From positions 47,150,967 to 47,214,966 of the forward strand of contig NC_064437.1 in assembly GCF_023343835.1 (NCBI RefSeq): DNA of 64,000 nt, in the 5' to 3' direction. Position 1 is the stretch's first letter, and each line of letters begins with the position of its first letter. This DNA comes from Lagopus muta. Its lineage: Eukaryota > Chordata > Aves > Galliformes > Phasianidae. The notes under the pieces were generated by a model. That model worked only from the letters and a program-made list of their open reading frames with translations. It ran no database searches and was not told where the DNA came from. Shown here piece by piece: positions 38,188 to 64,000 of the stretch. The translations under genes were made by a program, and so were the position numbers.

Positions 38188-38193
38188 ATTAAA
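38188..38193 (+). terminator. Candidate poly(A) signal ATTAAA, TMEM150A-like gene
   Basis: ATTAAA lies in a TA-rich stretch and is followed directly by a run of 13 or so A residues. It is the best signal between the stop at 37651 and the NFKB2 promoter. The A-run itself is genomic. Confidence 0.5.
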
Positions 38194-38259
38194 AAAAAAA
38201 AAACACAACAAAACACAAACAGTTACTAAGCGTGCACGAGCCATAACAAAACAAACTGC

Positions 38260-38421
38260 AGCCGCGCAGGCCCCCATCGGCCGGCTGCCCCCCGCCCCGC
38301 CCCATGTCCCCGTGTCCCTGCGAGCGGGGCGGGCCTGGAAGCCCGGGGAGGCGGGGCCGGGCCGGGACTTTCCCGGGGCAGCGACGGCCGCGCGGGGCCA
38401 GCGGTGAGCGGCGGTTCGGAG
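38260..38421 (+). promoter_or_regulatory. NFKB2: NFKB2 distal CpG promoter and non-coding exon 1a
   Basis: A GC-rich block contains a perfect kappaB site and ends in two tandem candidate donors, GCG|GTGAGC (exon end 38403) and GAG|GTGAGC (exon end 38421). With the spliceable exon at 40175-40323 this looks like a first non-coding exon. The transcription start is not fixed by the sequence. Confidence 0.6.
38364..38373 (+). promoter_or_regulatory. NFKB2: kappaB site GGGACTTTCC
   Basis: This is a perfect ten-base match to the classic kappaB element, about 30-60 bases upstream of the candidate exon 1a donors. NFKB2 is a known NF-kB target in mammals, so autoregulation is expected. Confidence 0.75.
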
Positions 38422-40174
38422 GTGAGCGCCGGGGCGGCCGCGTTGTGCTCGGGGTCGAGGGTGGGGGGAGTGGCGCCGGTTCCCGCAGGGCTCCGCTGCT
38501 CCCGTGCCGTGCCGTACCGCGGGGAGCGGGGTTGAGGCTGGGGGTTCGGAGCTGGCATCCGTCCCTGCGGTCGACCCTGCCCGGGGGAAGGTCGTGTGTT
38601 TCCTTGTTGAGCTCGGTGGGTGCAGCTGCGCGGCGAAGGGCCCTGCAGGGCTGCCCTAAAGCTGCCCTGAGGCCGATGCTGTAGTGGTGATGTGGGTGAT
38701 GCGGGGACCGGGATGGAGACAGGGAACGAGAGGGGCTTCTGGGGGCTGTGCGGGCACACGGCAACAGGAGAGATGTAGCTGATCGGAGCGTGGCCAGGGT
38801 TTGCCCAAACGAAGTCAGCTGTGATGGGAGGACTGCCCTCAGTGGATCCGTGCTAGAAGTGGGCAGTGGGCTGGGAGTCTGGTGGCCATCGATGCCCATA
38901 GCTGTGACAGAACAGAGCCTGGAGTTGTGCAGAAAGCACGAGGTTGGGAATTTAAGGCTGTGATTCACGGCTTTGGCAGGCTCCTGGGGTGCAAAATGGC
39001 AGAGGAGCAGCCCGAGGGGGGCTGCAGCACGATGCCTGTATGCCAGCGTGGGTTGGAGTGCTCCTGCTGCATCCTGTGCTCCTGGAGCAGCTCCCTGGGG
39101 CTGCTGCACATCCTGTTGGCAAACAGACTGACGGACATGGAGCTATCCTCCTGCCTGCAGGGAACCAGCTCAGCAGCTGTTACAGGAGGGAAGAGAACAG
39201 CACCTGCATTGATGGGTCACGTTCAGGAGGCTGTAGGCACGAGAGCATGGCTGCACTAGAGGCAGTGGCAGGCCCTAGCACCTGAGCTGTGAGAAGGCCT
39301 GAAGATACAGGGCAGGAGGGAAGTGGGCCCCCCTGGGGCCGTGCAGGGGGGGATTGGGGCCTCCTTGCTGGTATAGGGCTGCTGCTTGGTGAGGAAGACA
39401 GCCCCTGGCCTGAGAGCGGGGATGAGTTGTGTGGCTTCCAGGAACAAGGAAACAAAGCTGTCCCTGGCCCTGCTTATAAGACAGGTGTTCCAGCTTCCCC
39501 TGATACATGGACACAGGGAAGGGAAACCTCTGGAGCAAGGTGTGGGCTGGCCAGAGGGCAGATGCTACCCTGTGACGTGCCCTTGTTATGCTGTGTGCTG
39601 CAACAAGGGCAGTGCTGAGGAAGCTGTGAAAACCCCTCAGGAAGGGATAGAGAAAGGGGAGCTGCTGCTTGTGAAGGACACAGTGGGCCCTTCCCAAGGG
39701 CTCATTGGGCAGAGTGAGGGGCTGTCCCGCTATAGCTGTGGTGCAGAGATATTCTTCCCTTCCTATGACATCCATGCCAACAGCTCTGGGGGTGCAGGGA
39801 CTGGATCCCAAGCAGGTGCAGTGCTCCCCACCAGTGCAGGGCCAAGATGTGCTGTGCTCTTGGGCTCTGAGAACAGCCCGAGGAAGGTCCTCTGGCCCCA
39901 CACCTAGGCTCAGACACTGCCTTGGCTGCACCTGCGGGCAGGGGCACAGGGCAGCCCCTAGGGGCCCAAGGAGCTGGAGAATCTCCTGGAAGAAGTGCTT
40001 TTCAGCTTCCGAAGAACATGAGTCACGCACGAGCTGAACAATCCCCTTCCTTCCCCTGTCTCCCACACACCCAAAATCCCCCAAGTGGGACCTGCAGCGG
40101 CCACTGATTCAGAAAATCATGGTATGAGGGCACGGCAGACTCAGATATATATATTTTTTTCCTTCCTTGCTCAG
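38422..40174 (+). other. NFKB2: NFKB2 5' intron (if exon 1a is used)
   Basis: This stretch of about 1.75 kb is moderately GC-rich. It contains a 269-codon open frame on the minus strand (39275-40084) and smaller plus-strand frames, none with a recognisable domain. It ends in a strong pyrimidine tract and TGCTCAG acceptor at 40174. Confidence 0.55.
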
Positions 40175-40323
40175 CGAAGAGAAGGGATGTGGAGGAAGCG
40201 AGCTCACCCCGTGCTGCCCTGACCTTGCCCTCTACCCGAGCTCCGTGGCGATTCCCTGCGGCAAACCCTGACGCGGCGATGCTGGGGCTGGACGGGCTGC
40301 TGCGGCCGGCCGCCTCCGGCACG
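40175..40323 (+). other. NFKB2: NFKB2 5' exon 1b, 5' UTR with possible alternative start
   Basis: The exon is bounded by TTCCTTCCTTGCTCAG and ACG|GTGAGC. It has an in-frame ATG at 40279 (G at -3). Spliced to 40878 it would add 23 residues (MLGLDGLLRPAASGT then AGGRPRSD) to p100. It also holds an out-of-frame ATG at 40187 that opens an 11-codon upstream frame. It may serve as an internal exon after 1a or as a first exon of its own CpG-island promoter. Confidence 0.55.
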
Positions 40324-40877
40324 GTGAGCCGAGGATGCGGGCGCTGGGAGAGCGGGAAGGAGGGACGGGAACGCGGGCGGCAGACGCTGCCCGCGGCCCC
40401 TCGAAGGGGAGGACGGAGGGCCGCCCTTACGCGGAACCGGCGCGGCGGCAGGACGGCCGCTCCTTGCCCTGCCCGGGACGCGCCGCGGGGCTGCGCCGTG
40501 AGCCGCGGGCGGAGCGTCCCTCCGGGTGCGAGGCCGTGCACCGGAGGTGCCGCCGGGATTTCCAGTCCTCCCGGGGCTGCCCCCGCGGGGCCCCGCCGCT
40601 GACTGATTGCGATCCTCCCGCTCCGGGCCCAAAACTCCCCGGGTGTTTCGGGAGGGATGGAAGCGGCTCGCCCCGCGTCCGAACCCCCGCGCCGCCCCCG
40701 CCCCGCGCCGCCCTCCCGCCGCTGGTTGCCGCGGGGCCGTGCCGAGCCGGCGGGGTGGGGCGGGGCGGTGACGCGCGGGGCCGTCATTTCCCGGCTCCGC
40801 GGGGTTTCTAGGGACTTTCCGGAGCGGCGTGCCTTCCTGCCGCCGCCGGCCCCGCTCAGCGCCCGCTCTTCCCGCAG
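40324..40877 (+). promoter_or_regulatory. NFKB2: NFKB2 proximal CpG island / intron with kappaB site
   Basis: Extremely GC-rich sequence immediately upstream of the first certain coding exon. It contains a second perfect kappaB site at 40811-40820 and a near-match GGGATTTCC at 40555-40563. It could be a second NFKB2 promoter, as in mammals, which use alternative NFKB2 first exons. Confidence 0.55.
40811..40820 (+). promoter_or_regulatory. NFKB2: kappaB site GGGACTTTCC (second copy)
   Basis: Identical in sequence and orientation to the site at 38364-38373, and 92 bases upstream of the main NFKB2 start codon. Confidence 0.75.
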
Positions 40878-46192
<5,315 letters not shown>

Positions 46193-46350
46193 GGGGCCGG
46201 GGGGGCCACGCTGCCCCCCACCCTGCCTCTCCCACACAAGTGCCTTCTGGACTGGGGGCTGCACTGCAGCCCGGCTGCCCTGCTGCTGAGGGCTGGGACA
46301 CAGCGTGCCAAGCCCCACTCTGCTCTTATTTAATGGTCCCGCGCCTGGTG

Positions 46351-46356
46351 AATAAA
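46351..46356 (+). terminator. NFKB2: Poly(A) signal AATAAA, NFKB2
   Basis: AATAAA in GGTGAATAAAAGGG, 160 bases after the stop, with a GTGTCTGCC stretch downstream. A second AATAAA on the plus strand (46675-46680) could serve as a distal signal. Confidence 0.75.
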
Positions 46357-46608
46357 AGGGACACAGTTTCCATTAGCCTCAGCCCTCTGTGTCTGCCCCG
46401 GCCCCGAGAGACACAGGGAGAGCAGCCAGCCCATGCCCCCTCAGCATCACCCCAAGTGCCTGTGCTGTCCCCAGTACCACTTCTGGGCTGCCTGGGGAAA
46501 AACCACAATGCACCAAGAACTGAAGAGCAAGTTTTACTTCAGTAACCGACAGAAGAAGCTGTACAAAGGTTTTTCTCCCCCTGAGCCACCTGGGGCAAGG
46601 GTGGAATT

Positions 46609-46653
46609 ATTTTTTTCTTTTTTTTTCTTTTTTTTCTTTTTTTTTTTTTTTTT
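46609..46653. repeat. T-rich tract (poly-A on the minus strand)
   Basis: About 45 bases of T broken by single C residues, between the NFKB2 end and the PSD 3' UTR. On the minus strand it is an A-tract, possibly an internal A-run in the PSD 3' UTR or the tail of an old retroposon. Confidence 0.85.
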
Positions 46654-47902
46654 GCAATAGACTCAAAAGAGCAGAATAAAAAGTTTGACACATTCGCATA
46701 GTGCTGAAACTGGCGAGGTCCCACGCACCAGGAGCAGCAGCCCCCAGCCCTTCTCCAGCCCTAATGCCTGCCATCTGCCTCCAGTGCTCCTGCGGCTACG
46801 TGAGCACCAGTGTTTGCTCCAAGCGTCCTCCAGGCCATGCTCACCCTGTGGGCATGCCTGGGAACTGAGAGCCTGCAGCCAAAGAGCAGGCTCTCCAGCC
46901 TCTGCTCCTCCTCCTCTTATTGGAGCGGCACTCAGCTTTGCATCCTCCAAGGCCCTTGTGATGCTTTGGAGAAGTGGCACTGGAAGGAAAGCCCCCTTCT
47001 CTCCATCCCCCACCCCATACCCACCTCTGCCCAATGCACATCCAGGCAGGGCCCAGGGCCACGTCCAGACTGCAGAGCTGTGCCCACATTCACAAAGAGC
47101 CAGCATGTAAGCAATGCTGCTCAGCTCAGGGCTCTGCAGGAGGGCTGCTGGTGCAGGGTGGGGGCTCACAGCACACCAGTGATGCTCAGCTCACTGTCTG
47201 GGGGGGTTCTGCGTCCTCCTTTGAGTCCATGTAAAAACATTTCCCCCCTAGAAGTGCACAGTCTACAGGACATGGCTGAGTTTGGTGCACTGTTGTTCTG
47301 TTTGTTGTTTTGTTTGTTTTTAAATAGTTCCCAAAAAGCATCAAAATTAGCCCCCCAAAAAACTCCCTGGTGGTCAGCTCAATCTGGTACTAAAAAGTGC
47401 AAAACTGTATCACAAAAACCGTCCAAAAGTTGTAAGAAAGCAAGAGGCATGGGGGCAGTGGGGAGGGGGACCTGGGTTCCCCCAGCCCTTGGAGTTGGGG
47501 GCCAGGGATGGCTCCATTCCACATGGCATAAAGGAGCTTGAGGAAAGCAGCTGGCGGCTGCGCTGCAGTTTTACACCAAGGAAAGTAGCCCAGTCAGGGG
47601 GTGTCAGTCCCTGCCCCTCCCGGGGGTGGGGAGCTGGAGGGGAGCCTGCAGCCAAGCACAGAACAAGGGGAGCAGGAATGAGTCTGTGGGGCAGCTCTGA
47701 CCTGCAGCCCCTTGGTCCTGCCCTACATCTGTCTCTGGCCCAGGGGCCACCGGACTGCTGTTGGTGGCTGAGTATGGCTGTCCCCACCGTGACGCGTGCC
47801 CCCGGAGGATGGACTCATGCAGGGTCCCAGCAGGTATGTGGCACCCACCCAGCGCCCTTGGGCAGGATCGGAGCTGCAGCGCAGGCGGCTGATGCCCCTG
47901 GC

Positions 47903-61918
<14,016 letters not shown>

Positions 61919-64000
61919 CTGCAACGGGAAGGGACACACCACGTTAGTTTGCCCACAGGTCCCCTGCTTGCTCAGCCTCTCAGGGGATGCAGGTCTGCGC
62001 CCTGCTCTGGGGGCCAGCAGCTCTGCTGGGCCATACTGGTTAGAGGTGCTCAGGGGTCAGGGCTAAGTGCTAAGGGAAGGCTTGGAGATGTGGCTGGAAG
62101 AGAGGTAGGTGACGAGACCAAGGCCCTCAAAGCCATGTCCAAACCGGCCATGGTCAGACAGGACAGCTGTCTGAGCTGCGAGACTTCGTGTGCGGGCTCA
62201 GGCTCTGCCAAGGCCAGCTGCAGCAAGACGTGGAGCGGAAATGTGTGCACACTGTACTCTGTATTGGTACGCCTTTTTTAACCCAGGCAAGCTCCTTGTG
62301 CTGCTCTCGGGTGCAGTTTCTGCCCCAAACAAGAAGACCATAATCCCTGCACTTGGCTTTTCCCATCCACAAACCTCAAAGCGCTTCACAGAGGGAAGAA
62401 GCGAGGCGCAGAGAGCAAAGATGAAGGAGAACCCCCCAGCCTCCGGCACAGCATGGTGTGCTGGGGCTGCTCCTCAGCTCTCAGCCCTGCTGCCTTACAT
62501 GGCCATGCTGGGAGCGCGCTCTTGGCTGCCTCTAGCACTCTGACTCAGCGGCACACAAATTATCCCAACAAAAAGTAAGCTGAATCTAATCAACAACGAA
62601 CGTTAAGCAATTCTGACCTCGCCCAAATTTTCTGGCAGACCTCACACTGTTCCAGTCTGATTTATTTTTAAGTCTCTAATTGATTTTTAAGAAGGCCTCC
62701 TCTCCTGAGCCAATTACCCAGGCTGATCTCCAGAGGCTCCACTCCTCCCACTAAGGACAAAGCTTCTCCTCACTGCCTTTGGGCTGCAGCTCATGCTGTC
62801 CCACAGGAGCCCTGTGCAGCAGGGACAGGCTACCCCATGCCTCAGGGAGCTCTTGACATCCTAGGGGGATGGGGAAGTGTCTGGGCACAAACCCGTGGCT
62901 GGATGTGTCTGTGGCCATCACAGTGCTGGCACCGTGAGTCTCAGGGGAGATGCACAGAACTTGGGCCATTGTGGGGCCTGGTAGCTCCAGGCAGTGGCTG
63001 CTGAAACAGAGCTGCTGTGCCCTCAGCCAGGACAGCGCTACCTCTTTTCAGGAGCAAGAAATAAATCCAGTTGCATCTGCAGGTCACGGCTGAGAAAACT
63101 CAGTCTGCAATCATGGGAGCACAGCGCTGTCCCAGCCCATCCCAGCAGCTCCAAGGTTGCCTTTCTGGCCACAGACTACAGGCTACAAAATACAAGCATT
63201 CCTTCATCACTGCCTGCAAAGCAAGCAGCTGCCCAGCCACCTTCTGAAGACCTTTTCATTCTTCTAAACCAACATCACTGAAATCTCCTCATATCCTTCT
63301 GGGCCTTGATGCCCTCACTGAAGGGCTGTTCTCCCTGCCACAGCTGCTGCATGGCACCTCCTGCAGTGAACCCAGCACTCACAGACTCTACAACCTCCTT
63401 CCAAGCTGCACTCAGCTTTCCCATCCAGTGCTAAGCTCCAGCTGTGGAGTTACCTACAAAACCTCCTTGACCTTCCACATCTCAATCTCACAGCAGGTTC
63501 TCAACCCATGGCTGTGGCTCTTTCCTGGCTTCTTAAAACTAGCATGCAGGGATTGCAGTCTGCTTCCTAAAATCACTCTACCTGCAGGATCTGCCATCCC
63601 TTCCCTCACCGAGCCCCACTTCTGATTTTGGTCTTTATATCAGCAGTACATGACCTTACTGTCAGGACAAGGCAGCTTACGAGCAATGCCAGGCTCCCAG
63701 CCACGCCACAAGGTGGGCTTTCTCCCAGCGCTCAAGCACTATCATGATGCTACATGAGGGGGATCCTCCCCGTAGCAACAGTGCGGGCAGTTTGGCTGTG
63801 CCCCACTGATGGCAGCCTTCTACCCCAATTGGTTGGAGAATGCCCATCCTGCAAGGAGAAAAGCAGGAACCCAACCCTCAAGCAAACGGCAAGCAGAGCA
63901 AAGAGCATACATCCATGTCTGAGGCAACTGAGGTGACGCTAATTTTCTTGCCAATGACCTAATGTCTCAGGGGATTTTTTTAGTGTACTTTCTAAGTGAC
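61919..64000 (-). other. PSD: PSD intron (extends beyond the window)
   Basis: About 2.1 kb upstream of the first visible PSD exon. Two copies of GGACAGCGC, the right half of the REST/NRSF element, lie in inverted orientation at 63030-63038 and 63124-63132. No coding exon with PSD resemblance was found. Confidence 0.6.

Larger units (their letters stand above)
37652..38250 (+). other. 3' UTR of the TMEM150A-like gene and short spacer to NFKB2
   Basis: The 3' UTR holds a TG/CG-type microsatellite (about 37695-37728) and a TA/TG-rich microsatellite (about 38015-38053). A likely poly(A) signal lies at 38188. NFKB2 5' sequence starts within about 200 bases, so the two genes are nearly abutting. 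Confidence 0.65.
46310..47902 (-). other. PSD: Likely PSD 3' UTR
   Basis: This is the sequence downstream of the PSD stop. No AATAAA is present on the minus strand near the stop. The candidates are AGTAAA (46538-46533) and ATTAAA (46335-46330), the second inside the NFKB2 3' UTR. The 3' boundary is therefore uncertain. Open frames here on the plus strand (for example 46810-47541) have no recognisable content. Confidence 0.5.

Noticed and set aside
39275-40084. 269-codon minus-strand frame in the NFKB2 5' intron
   Set aside because: No recognisable motif, no promoter or poly(A) context. It is the least obviously artefactual of the long frames, but I cannot support it as a gene without homology or RNA evidence.
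62000-64000. Search for mir-146b or an upstream PSD exon
   Set aside because: A mir-146b-type hairpin sequence, known from this chromosomal neighbourhood in vertebrates, was not seen, and no minus-strand frame here resembles the N-terminal half of PSD.

Overview
This is a window of a vertebrate nuclear genome, almost certainly a bird and probably a galliform close to chicken. The evidence is intron-rich genes with GT-AG splice sites, two avian-type CR1 LINE fragments, and a p100 protein whose start (MDEHFQP) agrees with what I remember of chicken p100. The gene order GBF1 - NFKB2 - PSD matches human 10q24. No operons, CRISPR arrays or tRNA/rRNA genes were seen.

Layout. (1) About 0.5-30.5 kb, + strand: 32 coding exons and the 3' UTR of GBF1, the Golgi Arf1 exchange factor. 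The 5' end lies outside the window. Every exon phase joins, giving 1,647 residues, against about 1,859 for the full human protein. The introns are AT-rich and hold CR1 fragments at about 11.2 and 17.6-18.4 kb. (2) 30.5-33.4 kb: intergenic. (3) 33.87-37.65 kb, + strand: a compact seven-exon gene for a 260-residue, six-span TMEM150A-like membrane protein. It sits between GBF1 and NFKB2, where mammals have no such gene as far as I know. Its last intron has U12 (minor spliceosome) signals and a non-AG 3' end. (4) 38.3-46.4 kb, + strand: NFKB2 (p100/p52), with two GC-rich 5' exons, two perfect kappaB sites and 22 coding exons giving 904 residues. (5) 46.3-64 kb, - strand: the 3' half of PSD (EFA6A, an Arf6 exchange factor). 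It converges tail-to-tail with NFKB2, and an internal CpG-island promoter and first exon at about 55.2 kb would give a Sec7-less short form. The PSD 5' half lies beyond 64 kb.

Base composition changes sharply along the window: AT-rich with long introns up to about 29 kb, then GC-rich and gene-dense. The genes are not a pathway. GBF1 and PSD are both Sec7-family Arf GEFs (Golgi Arf1 and plasma-membrane Arf6), TMEM150A-like proteins are linked to plasma-membrane PI4P supply, and NFKB2 is the non-canonical NF-kB subunit. I found no wholly new system. The observations most worth following up are the unusual minor-class intron, the lineage-specific TMEM150A-like gene, the in-frame N-terminal extension of NFKB2, and the internal PSD promoter.

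Exon boundaries were set by reading splice sites by eye, checking codon phase across each junction, and comparing with remembered human proteins. No alignment was run.
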